Assembly: GCF_024171955.1 (NCBI RefSeq)
Contig: NZ_JAMTCS010000002.1
Location: 173,300 to 237,299 of the forward strand
Origin: Promicromonospora thailandica
GTDB taxonomy: Bacteria; Actinomycetota; Actinomycetes; Actinomycetales; Cellulomonadaceae
Direction of reading: 5' to 3'
Length of the DNA stretch: 64,000 nt
The position numbers and the translations under genes are program-made. Below, piece by piece: positions 1 through 7,912 of this stretch. Under the pieces are notes generated by a model that was given only the letters and a program-made list of their open reading frames with translations, searched no databases and was not told where the DNA came from. Positions within the stretch are counted from its first letter, which is position 1, and the number at the start of each line of letters is the position of its first letter.

Positions 1-450
1 CGGGGCCAGGGCATCTGGCCGGCGTTCTGGATGCTCGGCGGCCAGTTCCCGGGCACCCCGTGGCCCGACGCGGGCGAGATCGACATCATGGAGAACGTCG
101 GGTACGAGCCGCACCTCGTGCACGGCACGCTGCACGGCCCCGGCTACTCCGGCGGCAACCCCATCACCGGCCAGTACATGCACCCGCAGGGCTGGTCCTT
201 CGCCGACGACTTCCACACCTTCGCCATCGACTGGAACCCGAACTCCATCACCTGGCCCGTGGACGGCAACGCCTACCAGACGTTCACGCCCGCGAACACC
301 AACGGCAACCCGTGGGTCTACAACCAGCCGTTCTTCTTCATCCTGAACGTGGCCGTGGGCGGCAACTGGCCCGGCTACCCGGACGGCAGCACGCAGTTCC
401 CGCAGCAGATGGTGGTCGACTACGTGCGGGTCTACGACTCGCAGCTCTGA
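1..450 (+). CDS. GH16 family endo-beta-glucanase, C-terminal part
   Basis: The last 149 codons of a gene whose start lies left of the window. GH16 enzymes hydrolyse beta-1,3 or mixed-linkage beta-glucans (laminarin, lichenan, fungal wall glucan) and are normally secreted. The GH16 catalytic signature is visible as EIDIMEN: Glu26 of the visible part is the expected nucleophile, Asp28 the helper and Glu31 the acid/base. Aromatic residues before it (IWPAFWML) and the closing strand VDYVRVYD are typical of the jelly-roll fold. The protein ends 5 residues after this strand, so no C-terminal carbohydrate-binding module is present; an N-terminal one cannot be excluded. The substrate cannot be decided from this fragment. 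It appears to be a separate unit from purL, with a hairpin between them. Confidence 0.93.
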   Translation, partial: RGQGIWPAFWMLGGQFPGTPWPDAGEIDIMENVGYEPHLVHGTLHGPGYSGGNPITGQYMHPQGWSFADDFHTFAIDWNPNSITWPVDGNAYQTFTPANTNGNPWVYNQPFFFILNVAVGGNWPGYPDGSTQFPQQMVVDYVRVYDSQL

Positions 451-462
451 CCCCTCGGCGTC

Positions 463-502
463 GTCGGACGCGCAGGTCGCCGGGGCGGCCTGCGCGTCCG
501 AC
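463..502 (+). terminator. Hairpin after the GH16 gene
   Basis: Perfect 14-bp inverted repeat (GTCGGACGCGCAGG at 463-476 and its complement at 489-502) with a 12-base loop, starting 12 bases after the GH16 stop. No T-run follows, as is common for actinobacterial terminators. Confidence 0.6.
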
Positions 503-601
503 ACGTGTGACGAGGGCGCGACCGCCCCGTCGTGCCGACCGTCGTAGACTGGGGCGGGCGCTCCGGCGCCCGGAAACCTACCCCGCACGCAGAGGTTCTA
601 C

Positions 602-2938
602 ATGACCGCGCCCGCGTCCCAGGCACCCTCCCGCCCGACTCCCGTCCCGACCCTGGACACGGTCCAGAACGCGGCGGCCACCCCCGACGAGGCGCAGCCG
701 TACGGCGAGCTCGGCCTCAAGGAGGACGAGTACCAGCGCATCAAGGACATCCTGGGCCGCCGCCCCACCGCGGCCGAGCTCGCGATGTACTCCGTGATGT
801 GGAGCGAGCACTGCTCCTACAAGTCGTCGAAGGTGCACCTGCGCAAGTTCGGCGAGCGCGTGACCGACGAGATGAAGGAACACCTCCTCGTCGGGATCGG
901 CGAGAACGCCGGCGTCGTCGACATCGGTGACGGCTGGGCCGTCACCTTCAAGGTCGAGTCGCACAACCACCCGTCGTTCGTCGAGCCCTACCAGGGCGCC
1001 GCGACCGGCGTGGGCGGCATCGTCCGCGACATCATCTCGATGGGCGCCCGCCCCGTGGCGGTCATGGACCAGCTCCGGTTCGGCGCCGTCGAGCACCCCG
1101 ACACGGCCCGCGTCGTGCACGGCGTCGTCTCCGGCGTCGGCGGCTACGGCAACTCCCTCGGCCTGCCGAACATCGGCGGCGAGCTCGTCTTCGACGGCTC
1201 CTACCAGGGCAACCCGCTCGTGAACGCGCTCTGCCTCGGCGTGCTGCGGCACGAGGACATCCACCTCGCCAACGCGTCCGGCCTCGGCAACAAGGTCGTG
1301 CTCTTCGGCGCGCGGACGGGCGGCGACGGCATCGGCGGCGCCTCGATCCTCGCCTCCGAGACGTTCGAGGACGGCGTGCCCGCCAAGCGGCCGTCGGTCC
1401 AGGTGGGCGACCCCTTCATGGAGAAGGTGCTCATCGAGTGCTGCCTGGAGCTGTTCTCCGCCAAGGTCGTGGAGGGCATCCAGGACCTCGGCGCCGCGGG
1501 CATCTCGTGCGCCACGTCCGAGCTCGCCTCGAACGGCGACGGCGGCATGCACGTGGACCTCGACGACGTGCTGCTGCGTGACCCCACGCTGAACGCCGGC
1601 GAGATCCTCATGTCGGAGTCGCAGGAGCGCATGATGGCCGTCGTCCGGCCCGACCAGCTCGACGCGTTCCTCGCGATCACGGCGAAGTGGGAGGTCGAGA
1701 CCGCCGTCATCGGCGAGGTGAACGACTCCGGCCGCCTCACGATCGACCACCACGGCCAGCGGATCGTCGACGTCGACCCGAAGACGGTCGCGCACGAGGG
1801 TCCGGTCTACGAGCGCCCGTACGCGCGCCCGGAGTGGCAGGACGCGCTCCAGGCCGACTCGACGGCGGCGGCCGGCCTGCCGCGCCCCGCGGGCGGCGAG
1901 GAGCTGCGGTCCACCGCGCTGGCGCTCCTGGGCTCCCCGAACCTCGCGTCGAAGGCGTGGGTCACCGACCAGTACGACCGGTTCGTCCAGGGCAACACGG
2001 CGCTGGCCCAGCCTGACGACAGCGGCGTCGTGCGCGTCGACGAGTCCACGGGCCTGGGCGTCGCCCTCGCGACGGACGCGAACGGCCGCTACGGCAAGCT
2101 CGACCCGCGCACGGGTGCGGCCCTCGCGCTGGCGGAGGCGTACCGCAACGTCGCCACGTCGGGCGCCGAGCCGCTCGCCGTGACGGACTGCCTCAACTTC
2201 GGCTCGCCGGAGCACCCGGACTCGATGTGGCAGCTCGTCGAGGCGATCGAGGGGCTCGCCGACGCGTGCCAGGAGCTCGGCGTGCCGGTCACCGGCGGCA
2301 ACGTCTCCCTCTACAACGGCACGGGCGAGCCGGGCCAGATCGACTCGTCGATCCACCCGACCCCCGTGGTGGGCGTGCTCGGCGTGGTCGACGACGTGAG
2401 CACCGCGCTCGCGTCCGGCTGGCGCACGGAGGGCCTGTCGCTCCTGCTGCTCGGCACCACGCGGGACGAGCTCGACGGCTCGGCCTGGGCCGACGTCGTG
2501 CACGGTCACCTCGGCGGACTGCCGCCGCGCGTGGACCTGGCCGCGGAGAAGGCGCTGGCGGGCGCGCTCGTGGAGGCCCGGAAGACGGGCCTCGCGGCCG
2601 CCGCGCACGACCTGTCCGAGGGCGGGCTCGTGCAGGCGCTGCTGGAGGCGTCGCTGCGGTTCGGCGTCGGCGCGACGGTGGCGCTGGAGGGCGTGACCGG
2701 CCGCGACAAGGTGGACCCGTTCGTGGCGCTGTTCTCGGAGTCGACGGGGCGCGTGGTCGTCGCCGTCGACCCGGAGCACGAGGGCGAGCTGACCCACCTG
2801 GCCGAGGACGCCGGCGTGCCGGTGCTGCGCCTGGGCACCACGGGCGGCGACGCCCTGGTGGTCGAGGGCCACTTCGAGATCCCGCTGGCCGAGGCCCGCG
2901 AGACCCACGAGGCCACCCTGCCCGCCATCTTCGGCTGA
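602..2938 (+). CDS. purL: Phosphoribosylformylglycinamidine synthase subunit PurL
   Basis: Fourth step of de novo purine synthesis: ATP-dependent conversion of FGAR to FGAM, using ammonia channelled from PurQ with PurS as bridge. At 778 residues it is the small PurL type; PurQ and PurS are not in this window. Visible family marks are the active-site stretch [12 protein letters not shown] near residue 65, the nucleotide/substrate segment KVESHNHPS near residue 120, and the second-half repeat with [10 protein letters not shown] and TGGNVSLYN. The ATG at 602 has AGAGG about 6 bases upstream. A TAGACT hexamer at 545-550 is a plausible -10, giving a leader of about 45 bases. PurL opens the purine block that continues with purF and purM about 10 kb downstream. 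Confidence 0.98.
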   Translation: MTAPASQAPSRPTPVPTLDTVQNAAATPDEAQPYGELGLKEDEYQRIKDILGRRPTAAELAMYSVMWSEHCSYKSSKVHLRKFGERVTDEMKEHLLVGIGENAGVVDIGDGWAVTFKVESHNHPSFVEPYQGAATGVGGIVRDIISMGARPVAVMDQLRFGAVEHPDTARVVHGVVSGVGGYGNSLGLPNIGGELVFDGSYQGNPLVNALCLGVLRHEDIHLANASGLGNKVVLFGARTGGDGIGGASILASETFEDGVPAKRPSVQVGDPFMEKVLIECCLELFSAKVVEGIQDLGAAGISCATSELASNGDGGMHVDLDDVLLRDPTLNAGEILMSESQERMMAVVRPDQLDAFLAITAKWEVETAVIGEVNDSGRLTIDHHGQRIVDVDPKTVAHEGPVYERPYARPEWQDALQADSTAAAGLPRPAGGEELRSTALALLGSPNLASKAWVTDQYDRFVQGNTALAQPDDSGVVRVDESTGLGVALATDANGRYGKLDPRTGAALALAEAYRNVATSGAEPLAVTDCLNFGSPEHPDSMWQLVEAIEGLADACQELGVPVTGGNVSLYNGTGEPGQIDSSIHPTPVVGVLGVVDDVSTALASGWRTEGLSLLLLGTTRDELDGSAWADVVHGHLGGLPPRVDLAAEKALAGALVEARKTGLAAAAHDLSEGGLVQALLEASLRFGVGATVALEGVTGRDKVDPFVALFSESTGRVVVAVDPEHEGELTHLAEDAGVPVLRLGTTGGDALVVEGHFEIPLAEARETHEATLPAIFG

Positions 2939-3009
2939 CCGGAGCAGCTCTGTCACACAGATCTCGCTTTCTCACCCCGCCGGCGGCCGGGGTGGGCGCC
3001 CCGGGCCGG

Positions 3010-3015
3010 TAGGGT
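3010..3015 (+). promoter_or_regulatory. -10 element TAGGGT, leaderless-type promoter of the EEP gene
   Basis: TAGGGT (TANNNT) ends 7 bases before the GTG at 3023, so transcription would begin at or next to the start codon. No Shine-Dalgarno is present, which agrees. No convincing -35 is seen. Confidence 0.5.
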
Positions 3016-3022
3016 CCGGGGC

Positions 3023-3985
3023 GTGCGATTTGTCCGCGGGCTCGTGTCCCTCGTGCTCTGGGTCCTCGCGGCCCCCCTGCTCCTGGTGGCGCTGGCCCGG
3101 GTGCTCCCGTTCGACAATGTGCCGCCCCTGCCGCTGATCGCGCCCTTCACGCCGTGGGCGGGCCTGGTGGCGCTGCCGCTGCTCGTCATCGCCCTCTTCT
3201 CCCGGCGCTGGGTACTGACGGTGCTGCTCACGGCGTCGCTCGCGGGCTTCCTGTACTGGACCGCGCCGTTCTTCGTGCCGCCGCCCGCCACGGCGCCCGC
3301 CGACCCGGCCGACGCCGGGACCCTGCGCGTCATGACGCTGAACGCGCACCTCGGGCAGGCGGACGCCGAGGCCGTGGTCGACCTCGTGGAGACGCAGCAC
3401 GTCGAGGTGCTCGCCGTGCAGGAGCTCACGCCCGGCCTCGCGTCGGCCCTGTCGGACGCAGGGCTCGACGACCTGCTGACCCACAGCTTCACGGTGCCCG
3501 CCGACGACGGTCCCGGCGGCAGCGGCCTCTGGTCGTCGGAGCCGCTGACGGAGCCGGAGCAGCTGCGCGGCACGAGCTTCTCGATGCCGTCCGCCCTGGT
3601 CGACGTGGGTGGCACCGACGTGCGCGTCAGCGTGGCGCACCCCTACCCGCCGCTGCCCGGCGAGACGGCGACCTGGCGCACCGAGCTCGTCGAGCTCACC
3701 GGAAGGCTGCACGCGGACGAGACACCGCAGATCGTGGCCGGCGACTTCAACGCCACCTACGACCACGCGACCTTCCGCGACCTGCTCGGGTCGCGGTTCG
3801 TGGACGCCACGCGCGAGTGGGGGTCGGGTCCGGCGGTGACCTGGCCCGAGGGCAGCCGGGTGCCGCCGCTGTTCGCGCTGGACCACGTGGTGGTGGAGCG
3901 GGACATGCCGGTCTCCGACGTCGTGCCCGTGCAGGTGGCCGGCACGGACCACCGGGCGCTGCTGGCCACCGTCGTCGTGCGATAG
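3023..3985 (+). CDS. Membrane-anchored endonuclease/exonuclease/phosphatase (EEP) family protein
   Basis: A 320-residue protein with three N-terminal hydrophobic segments (about residues 7-27, 45-62 and 65-85), then a short linker and an EEP domain from about residue 100, probably outside the membrane. EEP residues are visible: MTLNAH (Asn), VQELTP (metal-binding Glu), AGDFNA (Asp/Asn) and GTDHRA (catalytic Asp-His). The family includes nucleases, sphingomyelinases and inositol phosphatases; the substrate cannot be assigned. The GTG start is supported by the adjacent TAGGGT box and by a hydrophobic segment that begins right after it. It stands alone between purL and the RNB gene. Confidence 0.85.
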   Translation: MRFVRGLVSLVLWVLAAPLLLVALARVLPFDNVPPLPLIAPFTPWAGLVALPLLVIALFSRRWVLTVLLTASLAGFLYWTAPFFVPPPATAPADPADAGTLRVMTLNAHLGQADAEAVVDLVETQHVEVLAVQELTPGLASALSDAGLDDLLTHSFTVPADDGPGGSGLWSSEPLTEPEQLRGTSFSMPSALVDVGGTDVRVSVAHPYPPLPGETATWRTELVELTGRLHADETPQIVAGDFNATYDHATFRDLLGSRFVDATREWGSGPAVTWPEGSRVPPLFALDHVVVERDMPVSDVVPVQVAGTDHRALLATVVVR

Positions 3986-4021
3986 CACAGCGACACCGCG
4001 CGGTGAGCGCGGAACCGGCTT

Positions 4022-6850
4022 ATGTTCGCAGATGTGCCCACTCGTCAGATGCGCCTCGCGCCCTCCGCCCCCGACGACGTGACGAGTGCCCTCGCGGCGC
4101 TGCGCGCCGAGGTCGGGCTGCCCGCGATGTTCCCGCAGGACGTGCTGGAGGAGGCGCGGGCAGCGGCGGCGCAGGACTTCACGGCGGGCCGGGCGGACCG
4201 CCGGGACATCGAGTTCGTCACCATCGACCCGCCGGGCTCGAAGGACCTGGACCAGGCGGTGCACGTCGAGCAGTCCGGCGAGGGCTACGTGGTGCACTAC
4301 GCGATCGCGGACGTCGGGTCGTTCGTGACCCCGGGCGGCGCCCTCGACACCGAGGTGCGCAAGCGCGGCATGACCGTCTACGGGCCGGACGCCCGGACCC
4401 CGCTGCACCCCAAGATCCTCTCCGAGGGCGCGGCCAGCCTCCTGCCCGACGAGGACCGCCCGGCCGTGCTGTGGACGGTCACCCTGAGCTCGCGCGGCAT
4501 CATCACCGGGGCCGGGCTCGAGCGGGCCCTCGTGCGGAGCCGCGAGCGGCTCACCTACGCGGAGGTCCAGTCGGGGCTCGACGCCGGGACCGCGAGCGAG
4601 TCCCTCCAGCTCCTGGCGGACGTCGGCCGCCTGCGCCAGTCCCTGGAGGTGGCGCGCGGCGGCGTCTCGCTGGAGGTGCCGGAGCAGGAGGTCGAGCGGC
4701 GTGAGGACGGCACGTACACGCTCTCGTTCCGGCGGAACCTGCCGGTCGAGGAGTGGAACGCACAGATCTCGCTGCTCACCGGCATCGCCGCCGCGCACCT
4801 GATGCGCGAGGCCGGCGTGGGCCTCCTGCGCACGCTGCCCGAGGCCGACCCGCGCGACCTGGCCCGGCTGCACCGCACCGCCCGTGCGCTCGGCATCGAG
4901 TGGCCGGACACGCTGCCGTACGCGCGGCTGGTGCCCACGCTCGTCTCCCGCATCCCGGAGCACGCCGCGTTCCTCAACGAGGCGACCACGCTGTTCCGCG
5001 GGGCGGGGTACGTCGCGTTCGGCATGCCCGGGCCCGACGGCGCCGTGGTGCCCGCGCCCGAGGACACCCGGCACGCCGCCATCGCCGCCGACTACGCACA
5101 CGTGACCGCGCCGCTGCGCCGCCTGATCGACCGGTACGCGACCGAGATCTGCCTCGCCGTCTCCGCGGGCACGCCCGTCCCGGACTGGGTGCTCGACGCC
5201 ATGCCCGAGCTGCCCGGGATCATGGCCGAGACGGGGCGCCGGTCGGCGTCGTTCGAGCGCGAGTGCATCGACATCGTCGAGGCGTCCATGCTCGCGGACC
5301 GCCTGGGCGAGGAGTTCGCGGGCGTGGTGGTCGACGTCGAGGACGACGACAAGTCCGGCCGGGAGCGGCAGCGGGGCCAGGTCGTGCTGCGCGACCCCGC
5401 GGTCCGGGCGCGGGTCACGGGTACGAGCCTCCCGCTGGGCGACGAGGTGCGGGTGCGGCTGGCCGAGGCCGACGTGTCCGAGCGGCGCGTCCTGTTCACG
5501 CTGGGCGACCCGCCCGGGGGCGAGCCGGGCCCGGCGGCCTCCCCGGAGGGCGGGGGCCGACGCACGGCGGGGCGTCGCGGGCCGGCGCCACGCCGGAAGG
5601 CCGAGCCGTCGCCGTCGCCCGGGCCCTCGCCCACACCGGGGTCGTCGGGTCGTGCGTCGGCCGGCTCGGGGCTGGTTGATCGTGCGACGCCCGGGGCGTC
5701 CGGCCCTGCGACGTCCGGCCCTACGACGTCCGATTCTGCGGCGTCCGGTTCCGGCGGCTCCGGGTCTGGGGGATCAGGCCCTGGGGGATCGGGCCCCGGG
5801 GGATCGAACCCTGTGCCGTCCGGCCGTGCGGTGCCGGGCTCGTCGTCGGCGGCCCCGTCCGCGCCGCCGCCGGCCTTCGGTTCCGCACCTGCTCGCGCGC
5901 CGTACCGCGGCCCGTCTCCGGTGCCGCCTTCGGGGTCGCCCACGCCGTTCGCGCGGCCGGACGACGGGCCGGTGCCCGCCCACGGCGCGCTCCTGTCCGG
6001 CGCCGAGCCGGCAGGCACCCGTGAGCCGGCCCCGCAGCCGCCCCCGGCGTCGTACCCCCGGTCGTACCCGCCCGCCCGGCTCTCCGGCGGCCGGCCCTAC
6101 CCGGGCCGGCGCGCGGTGCACCACGGTGCCGCCGTCGCGGACCGCACCGTCGCGGACCGCACCAGCGGCGAGTCGTTCGCGAGCCGTGCGGGTGCCGACT
6201 CGCGCGGTCCCCAGCCGTACCCGGGCGCTGCCGACGAGGCGTACACCGACCAGGGATACGCCCACCAGCCGCGACCCGACGAGGCGCGCGCCGACGAGGC
6301 GCAGACCGACCGGCGGTACTCGTCTGAGCCGTACGCGTCTGAGCCGTACCCGTCTCAGCCGTACCCGTCGCCACGGTCCCGGCCGGAGCCGTACCCGTCA
6401 GCGTCGCCCTACTCGCCGGAGCCGCCCTACTCGGCCCGGCCGGAGCCGGACGAGCCGTATGCCGCCCGGCCTGCCGCCCAGGCCGAGCCGTACCGGTCCC
6501 GGCCCGACACACCGGCGGCGTCCGGCCCGGAGCAGGCGCCGCAGGGAGCCGAGGGCGCGCCCGCCGCGTCGCACCCGGGCCACGGCGTCGGGTATCCGCC
6601 GATGCGCCGCCCGGTACGGCCGCAGGTCCGGGACGAGGTGCCGATGTCCGAGCCGTGGCCCCGGCGTGCCCCGGCCGCCCGCCGGCTCGCCTCGATGTCG
6701 CAGCCCGTCCCGGTCGTCCGGCCGGACGGCTACCCGGGCGGCGCCTACCTGGGGGAGTACCCGGTGCTGTCGTCGCGCGAGCTGCCCCTCGTGGTCGCGG
6801 CGGACCTCCTCGCGGTCGAGGGCCGCATCCCCGACGGCTACCGCTACTGA
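4022..6850 (+). CDS. RNB-domain ribonuclease with a 450-residue disordered tail
   Basis: Residues about 20-495 form an RNase II/R (RNB) catalytic unit that degrades RNA 3' to 5'. The metal motif is TIDPPGSKDLDQAV at residues 67-80: three of the four classical Asp positions are kept and the fourth is Gln. No cold-shock or S1 domains are recognisable. From about residue 496 to 942 the protein is low complexity: a Pro/Gly/Ser block built from nine 5-residue units (bases 5705-5839), then a Tyr/Pro-rich stretch with EPYASEPYPSQPYPS, then a more ordered end (about the last 45 residues) rich in PGY/YPV motifs. Related actinobacterial RNB proteins are about half this length. The start is uncertain: ATG at 4022, or GTG at 4034 giving MPTRQMRL. 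The ribonuclease assignment is firm; the tail's role is unknown. Confidence 0.9.
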   Translation: MFADVPTRQMRLAPSAPDDVTSALAALRAEVGLPAMFPQDVLEEARAAAAQDFTAGRADRRDIEFVTIDPPGSKDLDQAVHVEQSGEGYVVHYAIADVGSFVTPGGALDTEVRKRGMTVYGPDARTPLHPKILSEGAASLLPDEDRPAVLWTVTLSSRGIITGAGLERALVRSRERLTYAEVQSGLDAGTASESLQLLADVGRLRQSLEVARGGVSLEVPEQEVERREDGTYTLSFRRNLPVEEWNAQISLLTGIAAAHLMREAGVGLLRTLPEADPRDLARLHRTARALGIEWPDTLPYARLVPTLVSRIPEHAAFLNEATTLFRGAGYVAFGMPGPDGAVVPAPEDTRHAAIAADYAHVTAPLRRLIDRYATEICLAVSAGTPVPDWVLDAMPELPGIMAETGRRSASFERECIDIVEASMLADRLGEEFAGVVVDVEDDDKSGRERQRGQVVLRDPAVRARVTGTSLPLGDEVRVRLAEADVSERRVLFTLGDPPGGEPGPAASPEGGGRRTAGRRGPAPRRKAEPSPSPGPSPTPGSSGRASAGSGLVDRATPGASGPATSGPTTSDSAASGSGGSGSGGSGPGGSGPGGSNPVPSGRAVPGSSSAAPSAPPPAFGSAPARAPYRGPSPVPPSGSPTPFARPDDGPVPAHGALLSGAEPAGTREPAPQPPPASYPRSYPPARLSGGRPYPGRRAVHHGAAVADRTVADRTSGESFASRAGADSRGPQPYPGAADEAYTDQGYAHQPRPDEARADEAQTDRRYSSEPYASEPYPSQPYPSPRSRPEPYPSASPYSPEPPYSARPEPDEPYAARPAAQAEPYRSRPDTPAASGPEQAPQGAEGAPAASHPGHGVGYPPMRRPVRPQVRDEVPMSEPWPRRAPAARRLASMSQPVPVVRPDGYPGGAYLGEYPVLSSRELPLVVAADLLAVEGRIPDGYRY
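5705..5839 (+). repeat. Nine tandem 15-base units inside the RNB ribonuclease tail
   Basis: Degenerate in-frame 15-base units such as CCTGCGACGTCCGGC and CCTGGGGGATCGGGC, coding for (S/G)GPxxS-type pentapeptides. Consistent with slippage-driven expansion of a disordered linker. Confidence 0.75.
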
Positions 6851-6861
6851 CGCGGTCACCG

Positions 6862-6882
6862 GTATGACCGGCCCGGTCATAC
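6862..6882. promoter_or_regulatory. Perfect 21-bp palindrome over the lipoprotein promoter
   Basis: Arms GTATGACCGG and CCGGTCATAC around a single C. It begins 12 bases after the RNB gene stop, and its right arm overlaps CATACT (6878-6883), a near-consensus -10 that lies 6 bases before the ATG at 6890. It may be an operator on a leaderless promoter, a terminator for the upstream gene, or both; no T-run follows it. Confidence 0.5.
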
Positions 6883-6889
6883 TGACCCC

Positions 6890-7330
6890 ATGACGTCTGC
6901 CGCTCTCGCTGTCCGCAGGTCCCGTGCCGTAGCCGCCCTCGGTCTGTCCGCCCTGCTCACGGGCTGTACGCCCGCGGACGGCGTGCAGGACCTGGAGGCC
7001 GTGTTCGACGAGGAGCAGCAGGCCGACGACGTGCTCTCCGACGCCCAGCTCGAGGACATCACCGTCGACGGCGACACGACGCGCCGGCTCGCCGAGGAGA
7101 GCGGCACCACCTACTACGCCGCGCGCACCGAGGACGGTGCGTCCACCTGCCTCGTGCTGGCCCCCGCCGAGGGCGACACGATCGCGGGCTGCACGATGAC
7201 GCCGAACCCGACGGGCACCGAGGTGTCGAACGGCGAGGACACGGCCATGTTCGTGGTGCCGGGCACGGACTTCACGAGCCTCGAGCGGTCCGGCTGGACC
7301 CGGCTCGGCGACTTCCTGGCGGTGCGGTAG
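6890..7330 (+). CDS. Small lipoprotein of unknown function
   Basis: A 146-residue protein with a lipoprotein signal: basic N-terminus, hydrophobic core AVAALGLSA and lipobox LLTGC with Cys at about residue 26. The mature part is acidic and contains two further cysteines (STCLV, AGCTM) that could form a disulphide. It ends one base into the next gene, so the two are co-translated. The start is supported by the CATACT box 6 bases upstream. I do not recognise a family; the pairing with an SCP2-like gene is the only functional hint. Confidence 0.75.
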   Translation: MTSAALAVRRSRAVAALGLSALLTGCTPADGVQDLEAVFDEEQQADDVLSDAQLEDITVDGDTTRRLAEESGTTYYAARTEDGASTCLVLAPAEGDTIAGCTMTPNPTGTEVSNGEDTAMFVVPGTDFTSLERSGWTRLGDFLAVR

Positions 7331-7689
7331 TGCCGCCGCGCCGGCGGACCGACCCGGAGGCCGGCCGCGCCGCCGTCGACGCCTGGGCCCGGGGCGCGGC
7401 GGACCGCCGTGACGTGACCACCGCCGTGCGGTTCACGCTGGAGGAGCTGGCCGACCGTGCGCCCGGGAACTCGGTCGAGGTGCGGGTGCCCCCCGCGGGG
7501 GCGGTGCAGGCGGTGGCTGGACCCCGGCACACGCGCGGAACTCCGCCGAACGTGGTCGAGACGGATCCGGCCACCTGGCTCGGACTGGCGACCGGTGCCG
7601 TGACCTGGGCGGACGCCGTCGGGGACGGCCGGGTGCGGGCATCGGGCGAGCGTTCGGACATCTCGCCGCTGCTGCCGCTGAGTCAGTAA
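7330..7689 (+). CDS. Sterol carrier (SCP2-like) family protein
   Basis: A 119-residue protein of the actinobacterial sterol-carrier family: short basic N-terminus, a central strand-rich part ([12 protein letters not shown]), and the family-typical [15 protein letters not shown] followed by GRVRASG. The fold binds lipids or other hydrophobic ligands; the bacterial role is unsettled. The GTG start overlaps the TAG stop of the lipoprotein gene by one base (translational coupling). A homologous small gene lies next to purF in mycobacteria (Rv0807 beside Rv0808), so linkage to purine genes is conserved although no purine role is established. Confidence 0.8.
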   Translation: MPPRRRTDPEAGRAAVDAWARGAADRRDVTTAVRFTLEELADRAPGNSVEVRVPPAGAVQAVAGPRHTRGTPPNVVETDPATWLGLATGAVTWADAVGDGRVRASGERSDISPLLPLSQ

Positions 7690-7727
7690 CCGTCCGCGCG
7701 TTCGTGGCGCGTGTGGGTGACGCGCGC

Positions 7728-7733
7728 TACTCT
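7728..7733 (+). promoter_or_regulatory. -10 element TACTCT upstream of the nuclease-nucleotidase gene
   Basis: TACTCT lies about 180 bases before the nucleotidase start and 8 bases before a GTG at 7742. That GTG opens a 28-codon frame ending at 7828. The box may drive a leaderless leader peptide or simply give the nucleotidase a long 5' leader. Confidence 0.35.
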
Positions 7734-7912
7734 CGGCGCGCGTGCTCGCTCGACGAGCCGCGGCGAGCACAACGATCGGTGCGCAGCCTCGGAGACCGGG
7801 AATTTTTCCCGTGGGTCCCCGTTCGTAACCGCGCATTCATCGCGCCGTGGTTGGTTGGGTGCGCTCGTGGCGTGACCCGAGCACCCCCGCTTCAACTGCA
7901 GAAGGAGTCAGC

